Shown: in pieces, positions 41,895 through 50,423 of the stretch | Numbering within the stretch: position 1 is the stretch's first letter | How the letters are laid out: every line of letters begins with the position of its first letter | Source of the DNA: G963674955 sp963674955 | GTDB taxonomy: Bacteria > Desulfobacterota > Desulfovibrionia > Desulfovibrionales > Desulfovibrionaceae | Assembly (NCBI GenBank): GCA_963674955.2 | Contig: CAXXKR010000001.1 | Coordinates: 248,001-312,000 of the forward strand | Direction of reading: 5' to 3' | Length of the DNA: 64,000 bases | Translations under genes and position numbers: made by a program | Notes under the pieces: generated by a model | Seen by the model: the letters and a program-made list of their open reading frames with translations, nothing else | Database searches by the model: none | What the model was told of the DNA's origin: nothing

Positions 41895-42266
41895 CTACTT
41901 GAGGCATTGCCCTATCATGTTGTTGAGATAGAAAAGGCAGCCCTGCCTGCCTGCCGGGGACATCTTGTTGCAGTCCCGCTTCAGGGCGAAGAGGTCCAGA
42001 ATGTTGTCGTCTGTGCATTGCAGAGGCTCTATTGAGCCGAATGTCCGTTCAAGGGTCTTGATTATTGTGTTGCCGCCCTCGGCGCATTCCCGGAGATTTG
42101 AGGGATCTGTCTCGCCGGAATCGGGTCCGTACCGTTCCGTGCATTGTTCGCCTGCCAGCTTTGAAGACATTGAACCGGACGCAGAGTCCCAGGCCTGTCC
42201 GGTGCCGGGCGCGGCAAGGGCCGCCAGGAGCAGGACGGCCGGGAGGACGTGACGCGGCTTGATCAT
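41895..42266 (-). CDS. Secreted small Cys-containing protein
   Basis: A 123 aa protein from ATG 42266 (GAGGAAACC upstream), overlapping the HDOD gene stop in an ATGA. The signal peptide is HVLPAVLLLAALAAPGTGQA. The mature part has six Cys (GEQCTERYG, LRECAEGG, LQCTDDN, RDCNKM, QGCLFYL, GQCLK), enough for three disulfides. No family is recognised. Translational coupling to the HDOD signalling protein is odd for an exported protein. Confidence 0.75.
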   Translation of the reverse strand: MIKPRHVLPAVLLLAALAAPGTGQAWDSASGSMSSKLAGEQCTERYGPDSGETDPSNLRECAEGGNTIIKTLERTFGSIEPLQCTDDNILDLFALKRDCNKMSPAGRQGCLFYLNNMIGQCLK

Positions 42267-43561
42267 TGCTCGGTTTCCTCCGGCTTTTTCTCTTGACCCA
42301 GGTTGCCGAAAAAGGAGTCTGTCCAAATCTGAGCGTTCTGGTGCGCGGACAGTGTTTTCTTGGAGGAGATTCCCAACAGCGAGGCCAGGGTTCCCACCAG
42401 GGCCCAGTCGGACTCCTCGATGGACTTGGTCAGCAGGAGCCAGGGCGCGTAATGGTTCTCCAGCCCCGCTAGGGCGTCCTTGAACTCGTCCTCCAGGGGA
42501 AGATTCTTGAGGATGACCTTCATGGGCAGATCGAAAATGGCGTCCAGCAGGGAGAACAGGCCGAGCATGAACAGGTTGTCGGCCTCCTTGGCATGGCCGC
42601 CGGCCAGGGCCAGGTTTTCAAAGAATTTGGCGCGCAACGCCGAAAAGTAGACCAGTTCCCTGGTCTTTTCCGCCGGGCTGATGTCGGTGAGGATGATCAG
42701 CCTGAGCCAGTTGCGCAGGGTTTTCCAGCCTGCCAGGACGACTGCTTGGCGGATGGAGGTCACCTTTGTGGCAAAGCTGAAGCTGGCGGAATTGAGAAAG
42801 GTGAGCAGGCGGAAGCTGATGGCCACGTCGGCCTCCACTGCCGGGATAAGGGCCTCGAAATCCGGTTCGTCGCGCTCTATGATGTCGAAGAGTTTGAGGC
42901 GGGTCGCATCCGTGGAGGAAACCTTTCGGCCCGCAATGTTCTTGGGCTCCTTGAAAAAAAAGCCTTGAAAAAGTGAACATCCCGCCCGCTTGGCGCTTTC
43001 CACGGCCTCAAGGTTTTCCACCCGCTTGGCCATGAGGGTTGCCTTGTACCTGGAAACCCTGGAGGCGATTGCCGTGATTTCGTCCTGGTTCCGTTCGCAA
43101 AGGTCGATGATGAGCATGTCGGCCAGGGAGTAAAGGTAGTCGTTTGCCGAATCCCCGAGAAAATCCGTAACCGCGATGAGGTAGCCTTCGTCCTTCAGGG
43201 ACTTGATGCGCTCCAGGCAGTTGGCGTCACCGGAGACGGATTCATCGACCCTGATGACCACCTGCGAGGCGGGCAGGATTCTTGGAAGATCCCTGGACAG
43301 GGACTGCTTGGAGAAATGAAGAATTAGCCTGCTGCCCTCGCTCCATGTACCAGAACAAAGGTACATGTTTGAAATGACGTTCAAAGTGGCTTCGAACTCA
43401 TCCTCGAATACAGCCCTGGTGGCGTCCTCGCTGTTTCGAAACAGGAGCATGTGCCCCCATGTTGCGAGGGTTTCGTCGAAGATTGGCTGCCTGGCGATGA
43501 AAACGTTTTCGTACGTTTCGGCAGTGGGGATTTCGTCGGCTTGGTTTTTTGAACTGCTCAT
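42263..43561 (-). CDS. Degenerate EAL plus HDOD domain protein
   Basis: A 432 aa protein. The N-terminal ~210 residues follow the YuxH-type EAL fold (VFIARQPIFDETLATWGHMLLFR, VIRVDESVSG, LIAVTDFLG). The Glu of the GYELLFR motif is Met (GHMLLFR), so c-di-GMP hydrolysis is unlikely. The C-terminal ~200 residues are an HDOD domain (FEALIPAVEADVAISFRLLTFLNSA, IRQAVVLAGWKTLRNWLRLI, HAKEADNLFMLGLFSLLDAI). HDOD proteins link signalling to motility and biofilm in many bacteria. A strong orphan terminator lies about 110 bases upstream of the start. Confidence 0.9.
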   Translation of the reverse strand: MSSSKNQADEIPTAETYENVFIARQPIFDETLATWGHMLLFRNSEDATRAVFEDEFEATLNVISNMYLCSGTWSEGSRLILHFSKQSLSRDLPRILPASQVVIRVDESVSGDANCLERIKSLKDEGYLIAVTDFLGDSANDYLYSLADMLIIDLCERNQDEITAIASRVSRYKATLMAKRVENLEAVESAKRAGCSLFQGFFFKEPKNIAGRKVSSTDATRLKLFDIIERDEPDFEALIPAVEADVAISFRLLTFLNSASFSFATKVTSIRQAVVLAGWKTLRNWLRLIILTDISPAEKTRELVYFSALRAKFFENLALAGGHAKEADNLFMLGLFSLLDAIFDLPMKVILKNLPLEDEFKDALAGLENHYAPWLLLTKSIEESDWALVGTLASLLGISSKKTLSAHQNAQIWTDSFFGNLGQEKKPEETEQ

Positions 43562-43669
43562 GAATCGTCCATAGTTTGAAGCACTGTTTCAGGTTTTTTG
43601 CGCTAAAAAGGAGATTGAGTCAATGCGCCGGTCTGTGTCGCCAACGGTCCGGTCTGGGCGCTGAAAACG

Positions 43670-43701
43670 AAAAAACCTCCGAGGGAACGTCCCTGGAGGT
43701 T
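43670..43701 (-). terminator. Strong terminator with no gene upstream (possible attenuator or sRNA end)
   Basis: The minus strand reads AACCTCC, AGGGA, loop, TCCCT, GGAGGTT with one bulge, twelve pairs in all, then six T. No minus-strand gene lies within 2.8 kb upstream. It is 109 bases before the HDOD start, so it may end a small RNA or attenuate the HDOD leader. The plus-strand side has only a broken T-run. Confidence 0.7.
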
Positions 43702-44075
43702 GTTTTCGTAACTGTCTGCAAAAGATGGATGCTTCTAATATAGCAACCAGCGTGCCAAAGTTGTACAAATGATGAATAAAAAAATTATTATTGTATTACA
43801 AGGTGTTATGCCAGGAATAACGGGCATGCCTCGTGCTCGTCCACATGGTTGGCGGTACAATTCCTTATACCTCCGGCCAGTCGCGGATTGGATGGCGGAA
43901 GCCATGTTTGCACATATCATATTGAAATAAAGTGATAAGTAGGAAATTTGTCCCCATTCTTGTCCTTTGTATAAAAAATTATACCCGGCCTTGAGAGCGC
44001 GGCGGCTTGTTTTTGGTTCGGGGGTTGTTTATAGCCTGAACAGGAAAAATGCATTTGGAATGACGGGGGGGGTTC
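43702..44075. other. Intergenic region, mostly AT-rich
   Basis: No firm gene. A 40-codon plus-strand frame (43808-43930) with AAGG before its ATG is possible but has no recognised similarity. TTGTATTACAA lies at 43791-43801 and TTGTACAA at 43761-43768. It may encode the small RNA ended by the terminator at 43670. Confidence 0.45.
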
Positions 44076-44315
44076 ATGAAAGTTTGGCTTATGTTCTTTG
44101 CTCTGGCGGCTCTGGTTGCCGGTTTCGCGTCCCTTGATTGCGGAGATTGCAATATTGCATGCAGGTCAGGCGCAATTCATATGGTCATGGCTCCACCGCC
44201 CGAGCCGCCAAGAACGGAACCGGCCAAGGACGACGGCTCGAAAAAGAAATCTCCCGCGCCCTCTCCCGACAAGCCGCAACCTCCTCTCAATTCCTCCGGT
44301 TCCACCAGCGCCTGA
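44076..44315 (+). CDS. Small exported Pro/Lys-rich protein
   Basis: A 79 aa frame with a signal-like N-terminus (VWLMFFALAALVAGFA), a Cys-rich patch CGDCNIAC and a Pro/Lys/Ser tail (PPPEPPRTEPAK, PAPSPDKPQPP). A G-run just before the ATG could serve as ribosome-binding site. No family is recognised. It may be a small envelope protein; the low complexity makes homology calls unsafe. Confidence 0.55.
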   Translation: MKVWLMFFALAALVAGFASLDCGDCNIACRSGAIHMVMAPPPEPPRTEPAKDDGSKKKSPAPSPDKPQPPLNSSGSTSA

Positions 44316-44416
44316 TCCAGACTGGAAACACAGCCTTTTGAGTTGTTTGTTGTTTTTTTTCTGACACGTACTTACAGTATGTGTCTCTGCCTTAATAAAG
44401 TTGTTATAGGCCCAGC

Positions 44417-46597
44417 ATGAAAGGCGACAGATTTAAAAAACGTTTCGGACAAAGGGTCAAGTTTCTGCGCGGGCTTGAGAACATGACTCAGGCTGTGCTG
44501 GCGGAAAAAACCGAGATATCCCTTGTCTATCTGAACAAGATTGAAAGAGGCCTGGCCTCACCCTCCTTTGCGGTCATCGCCCAACTGGCCCGTTCGCTGG
44601 GGACCGAACCCGCCAACCTGTTCCTTTTTTCCGAAGGCGAAGGGCTTTCCGGCCCCATGAGCGGAAGGGGCCGCATGCAGGAACAGCCGACAATGGGCTG
44701 GGCCAAATACATATCCGGCATCGGCTTCTGGGACTTGGATTTGGTCGGCGGCGGCATGTTTTGGTCCGACTCGCTGTACAGGATTTTCGGTTTTTCCAAC
44801 AAGTCCGTGGCTCCTTCCATAGAATTGTTCAGGAAACACGTGCACGCCCAGGACCGGGAGCAGGTGGACGGAGCCTGGGCCGCAACCGGGAACGTGAACG
44901 CCTTCACCGTGTTGGAGTTTCGCATTGTCCGCTCGGACGGGACCGTGCGCCACCTGGTGGGCCAGTCCCAGGTCGAACGCGACAGCAGGGGTGAACCGAG
45001 CAGGGTGTTCGGCACGGTAATGGACGTGACCGAGCGCAAGCGCCTTGAGCAGGAGTTCAGGCGCACCCGCCAGACCCTGGCCCAACGGGTCAAGGACCGG
45101 ACGGGCGAATTGAGCAGGACCGTCCGGCGTCTAGAGGCCGAGGCCGCCGACAGGAAGCGTTTTCAGGAAGAGTTGCGCGAGAACGAGGAGCGCTATCAGG
45201 ATTTGTATGACAACGCCCCGGACATGTACGCATCCATTGATCCGGGCACGGGAATGATAACCCAGTGCAACGAGACAATGGCCCGCATCCTCGGGCGCGC
45301 CAAGGGCGAAATTCTGGAGCGCTCCATTTTCGATTTCCTTCATCCCGAATCCACGGAAAGCGCGAAGAAGATATTTCGGGCCTTTAAGACCGCCGGGGAA
45401 GTCCGCAACGCCGAACTTCAGTTGCTGGGCAGCAATGGCGGAGTCATAGACGCCATTGCAAACCTGTCGGCCGTACGCGGCCCGGAAGGTGAAATTCGCT
45501 ACAGCCGGACCACGATGCGCGACATCACCGAGCGAAAAAGAGCTCAGGAAGCCTTGATGCGTAGCGAGGAAATGTACCGCAATCTCGTGGACAATGCCCA
45601 TGAGGGGATTCTGGTGGTGGAGGACAACAAGCTCCTGTTCGCCAATTCCAGGGCCGCGGAGATAATCGGACACTCCTATGATGTGATGTTCACAAGGCCC
45701 TTCCTGGAGCTTTGCCATCCGGACGATCAGGACATGATCATCAAGAACAGCTACCTGCGGGCCAGGGGGCTTGAGGTGCCGGCAACCTACGACTTCAGGG
45801 TCGTCGACGCCGAGGGCCGGGTGCGCTGGCTGGAAGTCGCCGGGACGCGCATCAAGTGGAAGGGCGAGGACGCCACCCTGGCCTTTCTGAGCGACGTTAC
45901 GGAAAAGAAAAGGCTTGAGCAGTTGCGGGAGGATGTGGAACGCATCGCCCGCCACGACCTGAAGGTGCCGGCTACAGCCGCAATCACCGCCGCCAAGATG
46001 TTTCTCGCGGCCGACAACCTGACCGATCGGCAGAAGCTGATCGCATCCGAACTTGAACTCCTGGGCTACAGGATGATGAATATGATCAACCTGTCCCTGG
46101 ACATATACAAGATGGAAACCGGATCGTATGAATTGAATCCCCAGCCCGTGGACCTGCTGGCCCTGGCCCGAGGCGTGGCCGAAGGCGCGTCAAACGGCAG
46201 GCCCGACAGGTCGGAGATGGTTGTCCTCTTCAACGGCTCAGCCATCAACCCTGGAGACTCCTGCACGGTCATGGGCGACGAACTGCTTTGCAGGACCATG
46301 CTGTCCAACCTGGTCAGCAACGCCCTGGAGGCCTCCCCTTCCGGAAAGCAGGTGTCTCTGAAGCTGGAGAGCAAAGGCAAGCAGGCCAGGGTGAGCATCC
46401 ACAACGAGGGAGCCGTGCCCCAGGAAGTCCGCGACTGCTTCTTCGACAAGTACGTGACCTTTGGCAAGAAGCGGGGAGTCGGCCTTGGCGCCTATTCGGC
46501 CAAGCTTTTTGCCGAGGCCCAGGGGGGCAGTGTAACCTCCGCTTCCTCGGACAAGGACGGAACCACCGTCACCGTGTCCCTGCCGCTGCAGAAATAG
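44417..46597 (+). CDS. XRE-HTH fused to a PAS-PAS-PAS histidine kinase
   Basis: A 726 aa protein. Residues ~8-70 are an XRE-type helix-turn-helix (RVKFLRGLENMTQAVLAEKT, LVYLNKIERGLASPSFAVIA). Three PAS modules follow (near 95-210, 265-375 and 385-500), each closing with DVTERK, DITERK or DVTEKK, with a coiled coil between the first two. The kinase core has H-box VERIARHDLKVPATA, N-box NLVSNALEAS and G-box GVGLGAYSAKLF. The HTH fusion suggests a kinase that binds DNA itself. It overlaps the convergent M28 gene by 29 bases. Confidence 0.92.
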   Translation: MKGDRFKKRFGQRVKFLRGLENMTQAVLAEKTEISLVYLNKIERGLASPSFAVIAQLARSLGTEPANLFLFSEGEGLSGPMSGRGRMQEQPTMGWAKYISGIGFWDLDLVGGGMFWSDSLYRIFGFSNKSVAPSIELFRKHVHAQDREQVDGAWAATGNVNAFTVLEFRIVRSDGTVRHLVGQSQVERDSRGEPSRVFGTVMDVTERKRLEQEFRRTRQTLAQRVKDRTGELSRTVRRLEAEAADRKRFQEELRENEERYQDLYDNAPDMYASIDPGTGMITQCNETMARILGRAKGEILERSIFDFLHPESTESAKKIFRAFKTAGEVRNAELQLLGSNGGVIDAIANLSAVRGPEGEIRYSRTTMRDITERKRAQEALMRSEEMYRNLVDNAHEGILVVEDNKLLFANSRAAEIIGHSYDVMFTRPFLELCHPDDQDMIIKNSYLRARGLEVPATYDFRVVDAEGRVRWLEVAGTRIKWKGEDATLAFLSDVTEKKRLEQLREDVERIARHDLKVPATAAITAAKMFLAADNLTDRQKLIASELELLGYRMMNMINLSLDIYKMETGSYELNPQPVDLLALARGVAEGASNGRPDRSEMVVLFNGSAINPGDSCTVMGDELLCRTMLSNLVSNALEASPSGKQVSLKLESKGKQARVSIHNEGAVPQEVRDCFFDKYVTFGKKRGVGLGAYSAKLFAEAQGGSVTSASSDKDGTTVTVSLPLQK

Positions 46598-47612
46598 CCG
46601 GTTTGCGGCCTGCATTTGTTCCGGCCAGCCCTTTGATCACGTTTTCCAGCCCCTTGGCCACCCTGGCCAGGGCCTCGAAGTCCAGGGTCTGCCAGGCGTC
46701 GCTTTTTTCGTGGTAGTGTGGGTTTCGCAGGGCCAGTGTGTCGGTGACCATTATGCCGGGATAGCCGTGTGCCCAAAAGGATCCGTGGTCCGAGTTGCCA
46801 AGGCGCGGAAACCAGGAAACAGTGGCCAGCCCCTCCGCCGGAAAGGCGGTCCCCTCCCTGAACAGTCTTACGGCTTGAAACAGCAGTTCCCTTGAATCCA
46901 GATCGCCCAGAAAGGCCGCGAAATTCCCTTTGCCGGGATAAAAAAGGCTAAGTGGCGTGTGCATGAACGATTGGCTGCCCTGTTCCCCCGTGTAGTAGCC
47001 CAGGCCGTCCAGGGCCAGCATGGCCGTTATGTTCTCCCCTTTGTCCCTGCATGATTTAGCATAGACCATCGAACCCATGGCCATGGTCATGAAGTAGGGC
47101 TGCTCCTCGTTGGCAAAGGCCACGAAGCGCAGCGTCCTGTTCGGTTCGAGGCTGCGAAGGCTTTTGGCCAGCTCCAGCAGGAGGGCTAGGCCCGAAGCGT
47201 TGTCGTCCGCCCCTGGGGAAAGGTAGACGGTGTCGTAGTGCGCTCCCACGATCACTATTTCCCCCGGAAGGGAGGAGCCTTTCAGTTCCACCAGAAAGTT
47301 CACGGCGTCTGATGGGCGGAGATCTGGGTCGGCGCCGGGTTCGGCAAAGGAAAAGTGCAGGTTCGAAGGGTCGTAGCCCATGTCCATGAAAGCCTGATGT
47401 ATGTATTCTTCCGTGGCCGTCAGGGAGCCTGGATTGTATCTGTTCCTGGGGCCGATCTTTTCCGAAAGGTGTTTAACGGAAGACCTGAGGCGTTGGGCCG
47501 CCGCTGAAATCTGCACGGGATCGTCAGGGGGCGGCGGAACCTGCCCCTGAGGCATGGACACGTGGCAGGCCGCAAGAAAAAAAAGCGGGGCCAGGAAAGG
47601 GACGATACGCAT
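46569..47612 (-). CDS. M28-family zinc aminopeptidase lipoprotein
   Basis: A 347 aa protein from ATG 47612 with lipobox LAACH. Zinc-site motifs of family M28 are in order: VGAHYDTVYLSPGADDNASG (His, Asp), FANEEQPYF (general base and ligand Glu), and GNSDHGSFW (His). The middle LALDGLGYY carries a further ligand Asp. It should remove N-terminal amino acids from peptides in the envelope. The 3' end overlaps the XRE-PAS kinase gene. Confidence 0.92.
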   Translation of the reverse strand: MRIVPFLAPLFFLAACHVSMPQGQVPPPPDDPVQISAAAQRLRSSVKHLSEKIGPRNRYNPGSLTATEEYIHQAFMDMGYDPSNLHFSFAEPGADPDLRPSDAVNFLVELKGSSLPGEIVIVGAHYDTVYLSPGADDNASGLALLLELAKSLRSLEPNRTLRFVAFANEEQPYFMTMAMGSMVYAKSCRDKGENITAMLALDGLGYYTGEQGSQSFMHTPLSLFYPGKGNFAAFLGDLDSRELLFQAVRLFREGTAFPAEGLATVSWFPRLGNSDHGSFWAHGYPGIMVTDTLALRNPHYHEKSDAWQTLDFEALARVAKGLENVIKGLAGTNAGRKPAISAAAGTR

Positions 47613-47702
47613 TTCCGTTACATGGCCCAGCAAAAGGGAAAAGGCAACCGCCTGGTCGGACCCTGGCCGCGTGGAACCGGACTATCGCTGGAGGACCGCC
47701 CC

Positions 47703-48728
47703 TCAGAGGGGCGGAGTGCTGGTCAGCCTGCTCAGTGAGCGGCGGGTGCAGTAGGGAACCAGGCCCTGGGACATGGACTTGAGGTAGGCTTCCCTGGCCC
47801 GTTTCAGGGCGTATTCGCAGTTGAAGACCGGTTTTCCGCCGGTCTTGTATTTTCTAAGGTTGGCCAGGTATTCGCGGGTCAGCTCACTGGAAATGGGTGT
47901 GTCGTGGCCACTTGGCTCATCCCAGTCGTCCGTGGCCAGACCTCCGAAAAAGACCTCTTCCTGGGCAATGCCGTCCACCACTTCGAAGATTTCCGGATAC
48001 TTGGCGAGAGCGGCCGCGTTTTGTTGAATGACCAGGAAATCCGGGTTCCTTTTTCGGCCGTAGTCCCGGATTTCGCGCACCAGCTGGATCATTTCCCTTG
48101 CCGGGTCCAGGCCGCGTTTTGCGGCCTCCCTGATGACCGCCTCGTTCTCAAAGGCCTCAACCCAGTCCAGGTAGACGCCGTCAAAACCGTCGCGGAGCAC
48201 CTGGTCGAGGATGGAAACAAAATCCCTGTCGTCGGTGGTCGGATGGTTCTCTCCGTGCAGTAGCAGGTCCTTCCACTCCGGACTCCAGTAGGCCACCACC
48301 CAGTTTCCCGCCCAGCCGTCCGGGTCCGGGGTCAGGATATAGGAAGGCCAGTCCTTGGGCCTTGGCCTGTTCGTTTTCCATTGGGTAGACCATGTCCAGT
48401 ACCAGCGCCAGTCCTCGGCCTGCCCGATGTCGATGTAGGCCAAGACGAGCTTGCGGTGTTTGCCGTCGCCGGCCTTTGACCCCTTCAACCTGGAGACCGC
48501 GGCCCCGGTGTCGAAATCCTGTTCCGAAACGTCGGTGCGCGTTGGCTCGATGACCAGCATGTCGTAGTTGGACTCGGCCAGGGCTTCCACCGCCTTGTCG
48601 GCGCTCAGTCCCTGAATCTGGTAGGCCCAGGTCCCGACCTTGTTCAGGGGCAGAGGGTCCGACTGGGCCCGGACCGATGTCGGGGCCAGAAGAGCGAGGA
48701 TGAGCAGAAGCCTGACGCAGGTCGGCAT
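47703..48728 (-). CDS. GH114/TM1410-like secreted glycoside-hydrolase-type protein
   Basis: Start ATG 48728 behind GGAG; 341 aa with signal peptide (VRLLLILALLAPTSVRAQ). The fold pattern KVGTWAYQIQGLSADKAVEAL, VLAYIDIGQAEDWRWYW, VAYWSPEWKDLLL, DGFDGVYLDWVEAFEN and NAAALAKYPEIFEVVDGIAQEEVFFGG matches the TM1410/endo-alpha-1,4-polygalactosaminidase group (GH114). It is likely a secreted barrel enzyme acting on a polysaccharide. The natural glycan is unknown. It follows the APH-like gene by 14 bases. Confidence 0.85.
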   Translation of the reverse strand: MPTCVRLLLILALLAPTSVRAQSDPLPLNKVGTWAYQIQGLSADKAVEALAESNYDMLVIEPTRTDVSEQDFDTGAAVSRLKGSKAGDGKHRKLVLAYIDIGQAEDWRWYWTWSTQWKTNRPRPKDWPSYILTPDPDGWAGNWVVAYWSPEWKDLLLHGENHPTTDDRDFVSILDQVLRDGFDGVYLDWVEAFENEAVIREAAKRGLDPAREMIQLVREIRDYGRKRNPDFLVIQQNAAALAKYPEIFEVVDGIAQEEVFFGGLATDDWDEPSGHDTPISSELTREYLANLRKYKTGGKPVFNCEYALKRAREAYLKSMSQGLVPYCTRRSLSRLTSTPPL

Positions 48729-48742
48729 GGGGAACTCCGGAA

Positions 48743-49696
48743 TTACAGGACCCAGTGGGCGTTGATCCTGTCCCCGTAGCGGATCAGGATGTCCAGGTAG
48801 TCGAGTTCCATGTCCACCATTTCCCTGTCTTCTTTCCGCAGCCATTCCGAGAGCCAGCCGAAGCGTGTGGCCATCATCATGGGAAAGAGCCATTTGCCGC
48901 CCTTGGGACCGGTCTTGCCGCGTTCCCTGAGGGTGTGGATCATTTCGGGCACAAAGCCGGCAGTAAGCCCGGCTGGGTTCTCGATGCCCACGCAGCCCGC
49001 GCACAGGGCAGCGTCGTAGAGCATGGGCTTGATGCCCGCGAACTCCCAGTCGATGACTGTGCGTATCCCGGAAACCCCCCAGATCACGTTCAGAGGGTGC
49101 AGGTCTCCGTGACTCAGGGCCGGAAGAATGGTTTCCATGTTTTGAAACAGCGGCTCCAAAGCGGAACGCAGCGGGACGAGCCTTTCATGAATTTTGGACT
49201 CCCGCTTGCCGATCTCGGACATGAGCCCGTCCACATAGCCGGGCAGGGAGAAGGACTTGTCCACCTCGACGTCGAGCTTTGCGCCCCGTTCCTGCAGGTC
49301 GGAGATGAAGGTGGCCAGGGCGCGGCCCTTATTCATGTCCTGGACGTATTCGGGGATGGGCAGGGGGTCTCCGATGATGAATCTGCTGATTTGCCAGGAA
49401 TCGCCGTCCATGTCGGCCAGGAACCGACCGTCAGCAGTGGGCAGATAGGGGGCCAGACGGGTCATGCCCCGACTCTCCAGGCTTTGCAGAAGCTTGGCGG
49501 TGTTTGTCCTGTCTTGAATCTTTTGGGGAGTGATGAGCTCAAGCAGAAAGAGGTCTCCCTTGCCGTCCTGGGCCACCGTGCGAAACGGGCAGCGCTCAGG
49601 GCTTCCGGGAATGGGCAGGCCCTTCCGCAATTCCCTGAAATCAATATTCCAATTTTCCAGCAGCAATTTGTAGTCGTTGTCGGTGTAGTTTTTCAT
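48743..49696 (-). CDS. APH/homoserine-kinase-like phosphotransferase
   Basis: A 317 aa protein. The kinase catalytic loop is ALSHGDLHPLNVIWG and the metal motif is VIDWEFAGIKPML, both typical of aminoglycoside phosphotransferase-fold proteins. The N-terminal lobe (PFRTVAQDGKGDLFLLEL) carries the ATP-binding strands. Family members phosphorylate small molecules such as choline, homoserine or sugars; antibiotic resistance is not implied. It heads a two-gene unit with the GH114-like gene. Confidence 0.85.
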   Translation of the reverse strand: MKNYTDNDYKLLLENWNIDFRELRKGLPIPGSPERCPFRTVAQDGKGDLFLLELITPQKIQDRTNTAKLLQSLESRGMTRLAPYLPTADGRFLADMDGDSWQISRFIIGDPLPIPEYVQDMNKGRALATFISDLQERGAKLDVEVDKSFSLPGYVDGLMSEIGKRESKIHERLVPLRSALEPLFQNMETILPALSHGDLHPLNVIWGVSGIRTVIDWEFAGIKPMLYDAALCAGCVGIENPAGLTAGFVPEMIHTLRERGKTGPKGGKWLFPMMMATRFGWLSEWLRKEDREMVDMELDYLDILIRYGDRINAHWVL

Positions 49697-50009
49697 GGGC
49701 GTTGTTTAACCCTTTAAGGACCAACGCACAAGTTCCGCAAAAAAAAGCAGTACTGTTGAACAGGCAAGGGACAGGTGCAACAGCATTTCTGCAATGCATT
49801 GTCACTGCAACTCAAGTGAAGTTTGTTGATAAAGTCGAAAAAAGAAGGTTGAAAACAAAAACTTTTAGTTTATTGGAGCTCATTTTGGAACTCAAACAGG
49901 TGATTCTATTGAAAATTTGTATAATATTTCACTGGACTTTGATTTTTCATCTCTATAAATATAGCCTTTCTTGTTCAAATATAGATTTTGGTTACAAAGA
50001 GGCTTGTTG
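49697..50009. other. AT-rich intergenic region
   Basis: About 313 bases with low GC. An open frame at 49702-50010 has no ribosome-binding site and a composition unlike real genes, so I do not call it. The region probably carries the promoter for the small gene at 50010. Confidence 0.55.
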
Positions 50010-50216
50010 ATGAAAAACGTTATTATAATTTTACCGGAAGAGAACGGCAGGCTGCCGACTGCGGCGGAGTTGGTGGAAGTGGGCTTTCAGCTTTCCGAAT
50101 CCGTGGCGGACGGTTCGAAGGGAAGGAAATCCGCCGAGAAGGCTGATGGTGCGCCAAGGACCGATGAATCGGGCAAGAATATGGAAGATGGAGGAGTGTC
50201 AGAAGCGGGGCAATAG
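50010..50216 (+). CDS. Small hypothetical protein
   Basis: A 68 aa frame whose ATG lies seven bases after GAGG. The first half, NVIIILPEENGRLPTAAELVE, is compact; the second half is charged and disordered (KGRKSAEKADGAPRTDESGK). It overlaps the 3' end of the small minus-strand gene at 50199. No family is recognised. Confidence 0.45.
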   Translation: MKNVIIILPEENGRLPTAAELVEVGFQLSESVADGSKGRKSAEKADGAPRTDESGKNMEDGGVSEAGQ

Positions 50217-50423
50217 GGAGCGCAGGCGCGAAGTCAGGCGTCTTATTGGTGATTCAGGTCTGGGAGCGGTTTCCGTGGCCCTGATGGGCGTTACGTCGAT
50301 CACTCTTTTCGAGGCCGGTTTTCCGGGCTTCCGCCCGTAGAGCTTGGACTGGATCGCGGCGGCGAAATCCCTGACCCTGGCCGAGGAGTATGCCCCGCGT
50401 TCTGGTTTGATCTCCCTGCTCAT
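50199..50423 (-). CDS. Small basic protein of the channel operon
   Basis: A 74 aa frame beginning in an ATGA overlap with the stop of the gene at 50420. It is strongly basic and Arg/Pro-rich (SKLYGRKPGKPASKRVID, PIRRLTSRLRSLLPRF) with an N-terminal ARVRDFAAAIQ helix. No family is recognised. Translational coupling is the main reason to believe it. Confidence 0.55.
   Translation of the reverse strand: MSREIKPERGAYSSARVRDFAAAIQSKLYGRKPGKPASKRVIDVTPIRATETAPRPESPIRRLTSRLRSLLPRF

Noticed and set aside
43735..43920. 61-codon minus-strand frame
   Set aside because: No ribosome-binding site and no protein-like pattern. The interval is better explained as a leader or small RNA region.
48743..49696. 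Antibiotic-resistance aminoglycoside phosphotransferase
   Set aside because: The fold motifs fit the wider APH/choline-kinase family and nothing in the context points to resistance, so only a small-molecule kinase is called.
49702..50010. 102-codon plus-strand frame in the AT-rich spacer
   Set aside because: No ribosome-binding site, unlike any family, and its composition is that of non-coding AT-rich DNA.
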